A DNA stretch of 7,093 nucleotides, taken from Pseudomonadota bacterium (GTDB taxonomy: Bacteria > Pseudomonadota > Gammaproteobacteria > JAKAQQ01). Both the position numbers and the translations under genes were made by a program. The notes beneath the pieces were generated by a model. It was not told the origin of the DNA and did not search any database. It saw only the letters and a list, made by a program, of their open reading frames with translations. The stretch covers positions 1-7,093 of the forward strand of contig JAKARN010000070.1 of the NCBI GenBank assembly GCA_021828425.1. Reading direction: 5' to 3'. Below are positions 1-5,558 of the stretch, piece by piece (positions within the stretch are counted from its first letter, which is position 1; each line of letters starts with the position of its first letter).

Positions 1-2082
1 AAAGGCATCGCCACCAAAGCCATCGAAATCGCGTGCCACGACCGCGACATCCGCCACGGGAACCTGATAGGGACCCACCATCGGATCGCGCACCGAAAGA
101 CCGCCGACCGTCCGGTCGGCGATCGTGACGAGGAAGCTCTTGTCGGCCACCGTCGGCGCTTTGAGCACCTCCCGGAGGAGTTCCACGGTCGAGAGAGTCC
201 AGACCAGGCCATCTGAGGTCTCACGACACGGTTGGGGCACCACAATCCTCCGCCGCCTCCGGCGGGTTCCCTGAAACAGCAAGTCGAGGTCCAGATCGAT
301 CGGGGTTTCCGGCTGGGTGCCATCCCGCACGACCAGTCGGGGTTCCGCCGTCGTCTCACCAATCCGGGCCCAGGGGCAACGCTCGCGCGCAGCAATTCCC
401 CCGAGCATCGTCAAGCCCTCCGGCCGCAGGGCAAGCACGTATCGTTCCTGCGATTCGTTGCACCAGAGTTCCATCGGCGACAGGCTGGAATCTCCCCGGG
501 GAATGGATTGAAGATCAATCCTGGCGCCGACCCGACCGGACCACGCCAGTTCCGGCACGGCATTGGCCAAACCGCCGGCCCCCACGTCGTGAATTGCAAC
601 CACCGGATTTTCGGGGCCGAGGGCAACCAGCCGGTCAATCACCTCCTGGGTCCGACGCTCCATCTCGGGATTCCCCCGCTGCACCGACGCCCAGTCCAGG
701 CCATCTGCGAGTCCCCCGGTTCGAGAGGATTGGGTGCCTCCGCCAAGACCGATGAGAAAACCTGGACCCCCGAGTACGACGATGGCGAGCCCTGGGCGCA
801 ATGGGCGCTTGCGCCAAGCCTGTCCCCGCAACGAACCGATTCCTCCGGCCAGCATGACCGGCTTGGCATAACCATGGGTCACTCGGGAGGCGGGATCGGC
901 GCCGGCTTCAGACTCGAAACTCCGGAAATAGCCGGCCAGGTTGGGCCGGCCGAACTCGTTGTTGTAGGAAGCCGCGCCAATCGGACCATCACGCATGATC
1001 TCAAAGGCACTGGCCATGCCTGGCAGGGCAGTCGGGGCCTTTTTTTCCCAGGGGCGGGCGAGCCCCGGAATGTGAAGGTCGGAGACTGAAAATCCGCACA
1101 ATCCAGCCCTCGGCCGGGCCCCCCGGCCGGTCGCGGCCTCGTCGCGGATCTCACCCCCGCTGCCGGTGGCCGCACCCGGGAAGGGTGCAATGGCCGTGGG
1201 GTGGTTGTGGGTCTCGACCTTGATCACGCCATGGACAGGCTCTCTATGCATGCGGTAGACCCGATCGGCGAGACTGGCACCGATCCGTTGTGTACTGTCA
1301 CCTTCGATCACGGCCGCATTGTCGCGGTAGGCCAAAAGCACGGGGCCATGATGGCTCCGGTAGGTCTCACGGATCGAGTCAAAGAGTGTCCGCTCCAACC
1401 GCTGCCCATCTGTCTCAAGCGGCGAATTGAAGATGTGATGCCGACAATGTTCCGAGTGGATCTGTGCCCACATCATGAGTTCCGCATCCGTGGGATCCCG
1501 CCCCAGGCGGCGAAACACGGTCAGGAGATGGGCCCGATCACGCCCGTCGAGACCGAGACCGAGTTGCCGGTCAGCCTGCTCGAGGGCCTGGGGTCCCCCC
1601 GTGAGCAACGGAATCACGCCCAGGCTACGGGGAGGGGGGGATTCAAAAACCTGGCGGGCATCCGCGAGCGTCGGGAGCACGCTTTCGGTCAGTGGGTCGG
1701 TAATGTGTCGGGCCACAAGCGCCCGCTCCGTCTCAGTCAGGGGATCCCGGGTCCGGTAGACGACCCCCCGTTCGATTCGGCCGAAGCCACCCAGCCCGAT
1801 CCGTTCCAGGATGTCCGTCGCCTTGGAGGACCAGGGAGACACTGTCCCGAGACGGGGCACGATTATCAGATCGCAGTCTGCGTCCGGGAGTGTCGCCGAA
1901 ACGGCCTGTGCATCCCCCAAAAGCGACCTCAAGCGCTCCTCAGGATCGCCCCCTGGGCCCTCTTTCTCGATTAGGTAGAGAAAACGCGCCTCCGCTAGTC
2001 GAACCTCAATCGGGGCCCATCGTTCCTCGATCTTTCTCAGACGGAAAGAGGAAAGGGCGGAACCTCCCAGATAAGTGCGCAA
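1..2082 (-). CDS. purL: Phosphoribosylformylglycinamidine (FGAM) synthase, single-chain PurL, N-terminal 694 residues (C-terminus off the left edge)
   Basis: Fourth step of purine synthesis: FGAR plus glutamine and ATP give FGAM, in the cytosol. I translated the minus strand by hand from 2103 to 1 and found one open frame without a stop. Large-PurL motifs appear in order: LGGSALSSFR near residue 5, WSSKATDI at 84-91, SEHCRH near 210, VETHNHPTAIAPFPGAATGSGGE near 290-311 (catalytic and metal site region), EFGRP, IHDVGAGGLANAV near 497, WCNESQERYVLAL near 540 and VRDPMVGPYQVPVADVAVVA near the left edge. The family is about 1,290 residues, so roughly the second half, including the glutaminase domain, is missing. 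An in-frame TGA at 2104-2106 bounds the start, and no in-frame ATG occurs before about residue 200. TTG at 2082 is the only start that keeps the family's N-terminus (MRTYLGGSALSSFR against E. coli MMEILRGSPALSAFR). The ribosome site is weak (GGAAG, 5 bases upstream). Residues 607-612 are six consecutive arginines in the segment joining the two halves. Identification is very secure; the start is likely. Confidence 0.97.
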   Translation of the reverse strand, partial: MRTYLGGSALSSFRLRKIEERWAPIEVRLAEARFLYLIEKEGPGGDPEERLRSLLGDAQAVSATLPDADCDLIIVPRLGTVSPWSSKATDILERIGLGGFGRIERGVVYRTRDPLTETERALVARHITDPLTESVLPTLADARQVFESPPPRSLGVIPLLTGGPQALEQADRQLGLGLDGRDRAHLLTVFRRLGRDPTDAELMMWAQIHSEHCRHHIFNSPLETDGQRLERTLFDSIRETYRSHHGPVLLAYRDNAAVIEGDSTQRIGASLADRVYRMHREPVHGVIKVETHNHPTAIAPFPGAATGSGGEIRDEAATGRGARPRAGLCGFSVSDLHIPGLARPWEKKAPTALPGMASAFEIMRDGPIGAASYNNEFGRPNLAGYFRSFESEAGADPASRVTHGYAKPVMLAGGIGSLRGQAWRKRPLRPGLAIVVLGGPGFLIGLGGGTQSSRTGGLADGLDWASVQRGNPEMERRTQEVIDRLVALGPENPVVAIHDVGAGGLANAVPELAWSGRVGARIDLQSIPRGDSSLSPMELWCNESQERYVLALRPEGLTMLGGIAARERCPWARIGETTAEPRLVVRDGTQPETPIDLDLDLLFQGTRRRRRRIVVPQPCRETSDGLVWTLSTVELLREVLKAPTVADKSFLVTIADRTVGGLSVRDPMVGPYQVPVADVAVVARDFDGFGGDAF

Positions 2083-2108
2083 CGGACTTCCGATGGGTGG
2101 GGCTCAAA

Positions 2109-2120
2109 CAGCGGACGCTG
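2109..2120. repeat. Inverted repeat CAGCG-N2-CGCTG at the predicted purL transcription start
   Basis: The bases cagcggacgctg form perfect 5-bp arms around two bases. They lie three to fourteen bases downstream of the predicted TATAAT box of purL, where transcription should begin. They could be an operator half-site pair or a very short 5'-end hairpin (CAGC/GCTG with a 4-base loop). It does not resemble the E. coli PurR operator ACGCAAACGTTTGCGT. Chance occurrence in GC-rich DNA is possible. Confidence 0.3.
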
Positions 2121-2122
2121 AA

Positions 2123-2151
2123 ATTATAGCGCGGCCCCCAACCGGCAGTTC
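2123..2151 (-). promoter_or_regulatory. Candidate sigma70 promoter of purL
   Basis: On the minus strand a perfect -10 box TATAAT sits at 2128-2123, the only AT-rich patch in an otherwise very GC-rich spacer. At 17-base spacing the -35 position (2151-2146) reads GAACTG, a poor match to TTGACA, so the promoter may need an activator. Predicted transcription start is about 2116, giving a leader of about 34 bases before the TTG codon at 2082. Placement upstream of a gene on the same strand supports it. Confidence 0.5.
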
Positions 2152-2170
2152 CCGCCTCCCCTCATCCGCG

Positions 2171-2200
2171 CGGCGGACCCATCCCCCGGCTCCTCCGCCG
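2171..2200. repeat. Inverted repeat, 7-bp arms, upstream of the purL promoter
   Basis: CGGCGGA at 2171-2177 and TCCGCCG at 2194-2200 are perfect complements separated by 16 bases. The left arm can instead pair in a shorter hairpin with TCCGC at 2165-2169. It lies 20 to 50 bases upstream of the weak -35 region. No function can be assigned and base composition makes chance pairing easy. Confidence 0.2.
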
Positions 2201-2289
2201 GTCCCTCGCGAGCTGCCATGAAGCAACCTCGCCCACGAACCGGGTCCGTCTCGGGAAACCGGCCGCGGGGGGTCTTTTTCACGGGCCGA

Positions 2290-2553
2290 TCAGCGATGCG
2301 CTTCGGTCATGGACATCCTGCCCCAATTTACCGGCCCGGTTTCGACCGGTTTCCCCCGGTTCATGAACCACTCCGACTCCGGATGCCCGCGCTTCGTCAC
2401 CCCGAACTCGTAACGCCCGCCCGCCGCCGGCAACTTCGCCAAGAGACGGCGAACGAAGGTAAGCCCGACGCTTGGTTTGAGTAGCCCAGACGGATACTTC
2501 CGCCTGTCCGGGGTTTCCCCGGACACGACGACCACAGTCCTGATGGCATCCAT
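2290..2553 (-). CDS. Unrecognised small ORF (87 residues from ATG; up to 104 from an upstream TTG at 2604)
   Basis: I recognise no family, motif, signal peptide or membrane segment. The protein is basic and ends in ...GRMSMTEAHR. The reason to list it is composition: counting from the ATG at 2553, G or C occupies about 60% of first, 52% of second and 78% of third codon positions, the order expected for a real gene in a GC-rich genome. The antisense ORF at 2218-2484 does not show this. It lies on the same strand as its neighbours, between the DUF1820 gene and purL. Against it: no clear ribosome site before ATG 2553 or TTG 2604, AT-ending codons just upstream of the ATG, and several hairpins inside it. 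It could be a small gene, a decayed gene or part of a structured non-coding element. Confidence 0.3.
   Translation of the reverse strand: MDAIRTVVVVSGETPDRRKYPSGLLKPSVGLTFVRRLLAKLPAAGGRYEFGVTKRGHPESEWFMNRGKPVETGPVNWGRMSMTEAHR
2358..2369. repeat. Perfect 12-bp palindrome GGTTCATGAACC
   Basis: A self-complementary 12-mer follows two nearby copies of CCGGTTT (2346-2352 region and 2336-2342 region). It may be a dimeric regulator site or chance. It lies inside the unrecognised ORF at 2290-2553 and about 235 bases upstream of the predicted purL -10 box, which is far for an operator. Confidence 0.25.
2435..2453 (-). other. Stem-loop, 6-bp stem, 7-base loop
   Basis: On the minus strand TTCGCC and GGCGAA pair perfectly around GTCTCTT. 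An alternative pairing uses the flanking CTTCG/CGAAG (2434-2438 and 2454-2458). No T-tract follows, so it is not an intrinsic terminator. It is the third of a run of hairpins in the region upstream of purL. Confidence 0.3.
2487..2525 (-). other. Two abutting strong stem-loops in the region upstream of purL
   Basis: TGTCCGGGG (2525-2517 on the minus strand) pairs perfectly over 9 bp with CCCCGGACA (2513-2505) around a 3-base AAA loop. Directly next to it, CAGGCGGA (2506-2499) pairs over 8 bp with TCCGTCTG (2494-2487) around AGTA. The second stem contains one G-U pair that exists only in a minus-strand transcript; on the plus strand the same position is an A-C mismatch. The two stems share two bases. 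No T-run follows on either strand, so a simple terminator is unlikely; a structured RNA or transcript-end stabiliser is possible. Confidence 0.45.
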
Positions 2554-2569
2554 TACAAATGCAGGCTCT

Positions 2570-2611
2570 AACCGGGTTCCCTGCGAATCAACCCCCCGGC
2601 TCAACCCGGTT
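2570..2611. repeat. Inverted repeat AACCGGGTT / AACCCGGTT, 24-bp spacer
   Basis: Two 9-bp arms, 2570-2578 and 2603-2611, are exact reverse complements, and each is itself nearly palindromic (AACC-N-GGTT). They lie 27 to 68 bases downstream of the DUF1820 stop codon. They could form a cruciform or stem, or be two binding sites for one dimer. A further small stem ACCGG/CCGGT lies at 2619-2632, and CCGG-containing motifs are dense across 2236-2632. Confidence 0.35.
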
Positions 2612-2637
2612 CGGGTGCACCGGATCCCCGGTTTACC

Positions 2638-2991
2638 CTATTTTTTGGGTTCGCGTCCGGCCGGATAGACAAACGGCAGGGGAGTCACGTTACTGCCCTC
2701 AGAGGCGATGATGCGGGCAGTGCCTTCCTCAGAGACTTCATCGATGCGAAAGATCGCATGCAGGGGAATCAGGGCCCGGCGCACGCCCGAGAACTCATCC
2801 CGCAGCCGTTCTTCGCTGGGATCGATGACCCGCTCGGTCTTCTGGCCGAAGACAAAGTCTTCCAAACTGACGAACCCCCACAGGCCCTGGTCGTTGACCT
2901 GCCGCACGAAGACCTCGTAGATCTTTCCCTGGTTGAGGAATGAGACCCGGTAAAGGGAACGGGGAACGGCGGGTTTCATGGATCGGCCCAT
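2638..2991 (-). CDS. DUF1820 family protein of unknown function
   Basis: A complete small protein of 117 residues. The central segment matches the DUF1820 family (Pfam PF08850) as I remember it: YRVSFLNQGKIYEVFVRQV near 14-32, LWGFVSLEDFVFG near 37-49, a DPSEERLRDEFSGVRRALIPLHAIFRIDEV block at about 57-84, then GTA. The family is small, soluble and found mainly in gammaproteobacteria; its role is unknown. No signal peptide or membrane segment is visible. Start may be ATG 2991 or ATG 2979 (giving MKPAVPRSLYRV); neither has a strong ribosome site, and family members usually begin only a few residues before the YRV motif, so 2979 is a serious alternative. The gene starts 39 bp after the peroxiredoxin-like stop, suggesting co-transcription. 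The TAG stop is followed by small stems but no T-tract. Confidence 0.88.
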   Translation of the reverse strand: MGRSMKPAVPRSLYRVSFLNQGKIYEVFVRQVNDQGLWGFVSLEDFVFGQKTERVIDPSEERLRDEFSGVRRALIPLHAIFRIDEVSEEGTARIIASEGSNVTPLPFVYPAGREPKK

Positions 2992-3030
2992 CAGGTCCGA
3001 GCGGCTGGAAGGAGAACCCGATTCATGAAC

Positions 3031-3594
3031 TCAGTGCTCCGTCCGCCACTTGATACTGCACCCGATCGCCGGGTACTGGTGGGCTGGTGGCGGCGCGCCC
3101 TGAAGGAGCGATTCGATCGCTCCCGCAAGATCACTCCCCGTGACCGGCTTTCCGTTACCGGGAGTCGAATCGTCAAACCGACCCCGATAGTACAGGTTCC
3201 GATTTCCATCGAACAGGTAGAACTCGGGGGTACAGGCCGCCTGGAGCGAGCGGACAAAGGCCTGGCTCTCGTCATAGAGGTAGGGAAACCCGAAACCCAT
3301 CTCCCGGGCCACAGCCGCGAGTCGCGGCGGGGCATCTTCGGGATAGGCCTTGGGATCATTGGCGCTCACGGCCAAGGACGTGATGCCACGGGCCGCATAC
3401 CGCGCCGCAAAAGGCCCCAAGGCCGAACGGAGATGGACGACAGCAGGGCAGTGATTGCAGATCACCATGACGAGGAGACCCTCAGTCCTTGGCAGATCGG
3501 CACTCCTGTAATCGACCCCCCGCATGGGATCATTCAACCGGAAGGCCGGCACTGGAGTCCCGATCGCAAGCGGGTCTGACTGGGTGGTAGGCAT
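3031..3594 (-). CDS. Peroxiredoxin-like / thioredoxin-fold protein with CNHC motif
   Basis: A complete 187-residue protein of the AhpC/TSA-related, thioredoxin-fold family often annotated 'thioredoxin family protein' (peroxiredoxin-like 1 type). Evidence in order: AIGTPVPAFRLND at 10-22; CNHCP at 46-50, a CxxC placed where the redox site sits in this fold; SANDPKAYPEDAP at 77-89; FPYLYDESQ at 103-111; ACTPEFYLFD at 120-129, with a third Cys (121) before the cis-Pro position; YYRGRFDDS at 135-143; PVTGSDL at 150-156; and the family's C-terminal IGCSIKW at 177-183. Likely a cytosolic thiol-disulphide or peroxide-handling enzyme; no signal peptide is seen and the exact substrate is not known. 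ATG at 3594 is the first start after the aspS stop (69 bp gap) but has no good ribosome site directly upstream. Family call is firm, function is inferred. Confidence 0.92.
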   Translation of the reverse strand: MPTTQSDPLAIGTPVPAFRLNDPMRGVDYRSADLPRTEGLLVMVICNHCPAVVHLRSALGPFAARYAARGITSLAVSANDPKAYPEDAPPRLAAVAREMGFGFPYLYDESQAFVRSLQAACTPEFYLFDGNRNLYYRGRFDDSTPGNGKPVTGSDLAGAIESLLQGAPPPAHQYPAIGCSIKWRTEH

Positions 3595-3600
3595 GGGAGA

Positions 3601-3622
3601 TCCGGGGTTGGTAGTCCGGGGT
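3601..3622. repeat. Direct repeat TCCGGGGT, two copies 14 bp apart
   Basis: TCCGGGGT occurs at 3601-3608 and 3615-3622 in the aspS to peroxiredoxin-like gap, just upstream of the latter's start codon. The second copy overlaps the stem of the hairpin at 3619-3636. It may be a tandem binding site or chance. Confidence 0.25.
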
Positions 3623-3636
3623 CCTTGTGAGGACCC
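3619..3636 (-). other. Stem-loop between aspS and the peroxiredoxin-like gene
   Basis: On the minus strand GGGTCC and GGACCC pair perfectly (6 bp) around TCACAA. It lies 28 bases after the aspS stop and is preceded by TAAAATA rather than followed by a T-run, so it is a poor intrinsic terminator. It may pause or protect the transcript, or shape the leader of the downstream gene, which starts 25 bases later. Confidence 0.35.
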
Positions 3637-3650
3637 TATTTTACCCGAGA

Positions 3651-3659
3651 ACCTCCTTT
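3651..3659 (-). promoter_or_regulatory. Strong Shine-Dalgarno sequence with no start codon in range
   Basis: The minus strand reads AAAGGAGGT 4 to 12 bases after the aspS stop codon, an almost full complement of the 16S rRNA 3' end. No ATG, GTG or TTG follows within 5 to 12 bases; the next ATG is that of the peroxiredoxin-like gene, 56 bases downstream, beyond the hairpin at 3619-3636. If the hairpin forms, the two are brought closer. This may be a displaced ribosome site or a remnant. Confidence 0.3.
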
Positions 3660-3663
3660 CCCC

Positions 3664-5439
3664 TCACGAACGGACCGGCTTGCGCAGGGTGATGCCCAGT
3701 TCGCGAAGCTGGAGCTCGGTCACGGTACCCGGCGCTCCGGTCAGGGGATCGGTTGCCGACTGCGTCTTCGGGAAGGCGATCACTTCCCGGATGTTGGCGG
3801 CACCGGTCATGAGCATGACGAGCCGGTCCAGGCCAAACGCCATGCCACCGTGCGGCGGGGCTCCCCAGCCCAATGCGTCGAGCAGAAACCCGAACTTCTC
3901 CTGCATCTCCTCCCGGCTCATGCCGAGGAGATCGAGAACCTGCCGCTGGAGTTCCGGCTCATGTATCCGGATCGATCCTCCTCCCACCTCGTAACCGTTG
4001 AGTACAAGATCATAGGCACGAGACAGCACGCTGCCGGGATCGGACTTAAGCCGGGGGCGATCGGCATGACGCGGAGCCGTGAATGGATGGTGGAGGGCCT
4101 GCCAGCGCTTTTCTTCCGGATCCCACTCAAACATCGGAAAGTCGGTCACCCAGAGCACTTCATAGCCCCGACGGAGAAGACCGAGATCGTGGCCGAGCCG
4201 GATCCTCAGCTGGGACAGGGTCTCGTTGACCGTGGCCTGATCACCGGCACCAAAAAACAGCAGGTCACCGGGCCGGGTACCCGTCCGTGACTTTAGCCCG
4301 TCGATGAAGTCGGGACTCAGGAATTTCACGATCGGAGAGTTCAGACCGGCTACGCCAGCGTCGGGATCCAGGACGCGGATCCAGGCCAGACCGGAGGCAC
4401 CTCGGGCCTTCACAAACTCGGTCAACTGGTCGATCTGGCTGCGGGTAACCCGCTCCCCCTCTGGCAGGCGCAGGACGGCCACCCGTCCTCCCGGAGTCCG
4501 GGCCGGCTCCCGGAACACCCGAAAGTCCAGATCCCGCGCCAGATCCGAAAGTTCGGTCAGTTCCAGCGGATTACGCAAGTCCGGCTTGTCTGAACCGTAA
4601 CGCCGGAGTGCTTCGGCGTAGGTGAGGTGAGGAAAAGGATCCGGAAGCGCCACCCCGAGCACCGCCCGGAACAGATGGCGGATCATCGCTTCCATGAGGT
4701 TCTGGATGGAGGCCTCGTCGAGGAAGGAGGTTTCGATATCGAGCTGGGTAAACTCGGGTTGGCGATCGGCCCGTAGATCCTCGTCGCGGAAGCACCGGAC
4801 GATCTGGTAGTACCGATCCAGCCCACCAATCATGAGGATCTGCTTGAACAGCTGTGGCGACTGGGGCAGGGCAAAAAAGTGCCCCGGTTGGGTCCGGCTG
4901 GGCACGAGATAGTCACGCGCCCCCTCTGGAGTCGCACGGGTGAGAACCGGGGTCTCGACTTCAAGAAAACCCGCTTGATCCAACCAGCTCCTAAGTTCCC
5001 GGGCAATCCGCGCCCGCATCCGCAGGCGGCCCTGCAACTCCGGCCGGCGCAGGTCCAGGTACCGGTAACGCAGGCGGATCTCTTCGCTCGTATCGGTTTC
5101 ATCGAGGGAAAAAGGCAGGGGTTCGGCCGGGTTCAGGATTTCGAGCTCGCGCACCCGGATCTCGATTCTGCCCGTGGCCAGTTCCGGGTTTTCGGTTCCC
5201 GGTGGACGGAGGGTAACCTGTCCCCGGACCCGGATCACGTATTCCGCACGAAGTCGCTCGGCATTTGCGAAGAGAGCCTGATCTTCGGGCGAGAAAACCA
5301 GCTGGACCAGGCCCGTGGCATCCCGGAGATCCACGAAAAGGACACCCCCATGATCACGCCGGTGGTGAACCCAACCAGCCAGCCAGATTTCATGGCCGGA
5401 AGCCGCCTCCGGGATCAGGCCGCAGGAATGGTCGCGCAT
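3664..5439 (-). CDS. aspS: Aspartyl-tRNA synthetase, predicted non-discriminating (Asp/Asn) type
   Basis: Class IIb aminoacyl-tRNA synthetase that attaches Asp to tRNA-Asp and, by prediction here, also to tRNA-Asn. From ATG 5439 it is 591 residues, close to E. coli (590). Order: N-terminal OB-fold anticodon domain (LAGWVHHRRDHGGVLFVDLRD, 20-40); YRYLDLRRPE 125-134; motif 1 with FLEVETPVLTRATPEGARDY near 158-177; flipping loop and active site LPQSPQLFKQ 191-200; motif 2 FRDEDLRADRQPEFTQ 217-232; bacterial insertion domain; motif 3 GMAFGLDRL with Arg539; C-terminal IREVIAFPKTQSA. The frame stays open to an ATG at 5535, but family alignment (MRDHSCG against E. coli MRTEYCG) and the promoter inside that extension favour 5439. 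His30 and Gly81 match the His/Gly pair of the non-discriminating P. aeruginosa enzyme. No strong ribosome site precedes the ATG. The TGA stop is 69 bp before the next gene. Confidence 0.98.
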   Translation of the reverse strand: MRDHSCGLIPEAASGHEIWLAGWVHHRRDHGGVLFVDLRDATGLVQLVFSPEDQALFANAERLRAEYVIRVRGQVTLRPPGTENPELATGRIEIRVRELEILNPAEPLPFSLDETDTSEEIRLRYRYLDLRRPELQGRLRMRARIARELRSWLDQAGFLEVETPVLTRATPEGARDYLVPSRTQPGHFFALPQSPQLFKQILMIGGLDRYYQIVRCFRDEDLRADRQPEFTQLDIETSFLDEASIQNLMEAMIRHLFRAVLGVALPDPFPHLTYAEALRRYGSDKPDLRNPLELTELSDLARDLDFRVFREPARTPGGRVAVLRLPEGERVTRSQIDQLTEFVKARGASGLAWIRVLDPDAGVAGLNSPIVKFLSPDFIDGLKSRTGTRPGDLLFFGAGDQATVNETLSQLRIRLGHDLGLLRRGYEVLWVTDFPMFEWDPEEKRWQALHHPFTAPRHADRPRLKSDPGSVLSRAYDLVLNGYEVGGGSIRIHEPELQRQVLDLLGMSREEMQEKFGFLLDALGWGAPPHGGMAFGLDRLVMLMTGAANIREVIAFPKTQSATDPLTGAPGTVTELQLRELGITLRKPVRS

Positions 5440-5473
5440 GGGAAAACCGGGTAACCCTGGTGTTAGAAAGGCG

Positions 5474-5502
5474 ATTTTAGCTGCTGGGCCGCCTTCACTC
5501 AA
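5474..5502 (-). promoter_or_regulatory. Sigma70-type promoter of aspS
   Basis: On the minus strand TTGAGT (5502-5497) is followed by a 17-base spacer and TAAAAT (5479-5474): four of six and five of six consensus bases at ideal spacing. The predicted transcription start is near 5467, leaving a leader of about 28 bases to ATG 5439. This supports ATG 5439 over the in-frame ATG at 5535, which lies upstream of the promoter. Confidence 0.6.
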
Positions 5503-5507
5503 CCGCA

Positions 5508-5533
5508 GCGCCCACCCGCTCAGGCAGGGGCGC
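5508..5533. repeat. Inverted repeat GCGCCC / GGGCGC beside the aspS -35 box
   Basis: 6-bp perfect arms at 5508-5513 and 5528-5533, 14-base spacer, end 6 bases upstream of the predicted -35 box. A smaller hairpin CGGGT/ACCCG lies at 5542-5554, right after the fmdB-family stop. Neither is followed by a T-tract. They might weaken read-through from the upstream gene or bind a regulator. Confidence 0.25.
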
Positions 5534-5558
5534 AACGCAATCGGGTCAAACCCGGAAC

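Noticed and set aside
232..1974. Long plus-strand ORFs opposite purL (232-1089, 1201-1974)
   Set aside because: They lie antisense to an unbroken purL frame with strong family motifs; long shadow frames are expected opposite GC-rich genes, and their products show no known motif.
2262..2280. GC-rich stretch followed by TCTTTTTC on the plus strand as an intrinsic terminator
   Set aside because: I could not build a convincing stem directly before the T-run, and no plus-strand gene precedes it.
2218..2484. Plus-strand 88-residue ORF upstream of purL
   Set aside because: Its third codon positions are the less GC-rich ones, unlike real genes here; the opposite frame fits better.
2480..2640. tRNA, 6S, tmRNA, RNase P RNA or a group II intron end in the structured region
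   Set aside because: None of the conserved sequences of these RNAs (for example the T-loop GGTTCGANTCC or the RNase P GGAAAGTCC core) is present.
2638..2645. T-rich run TATTTTTTGGG near the DUF1820 stop as a terminator for the plus strand
   Set aside because: The run is the complement of the final Pro-Lys-Lys-stop codons of the DUF1820 gene, and no plus-strand gene ends there.
3025..3579. Plus-strand ORF opposite the peroxiredoxin-like gene, and the minus-strand ORF 2991-3359
   Set aside because: Both overlap a well-supported gene in other frames and look like shadows.
3595..3666. In-frame AspRS/peroxiredoxin-like fusion by reading through the aspS TGA
   Set aside because: The two genes share a frame with no other stop between, but this happens by chance one time in three for frame, AspRS ends at its normal C-terminus, and the downstream protein has a normal start.
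3638..3666. TAAAAT at 3643-3638 (minus) as a promoter for the peroxiredoxin-like gene
   Set aside because: At 16-18 base spacing the -35 region reads GAGGGG, TGAGGG or GTGAGG, all poor; co-transcription with aspS is simpler.
5440..5535. 32-residue N-terminal extension of AspRS from ATG 5535
   Set aside because: It contains a good promoter for the gene, and the family's N-terminus aligns to ATG 5439.
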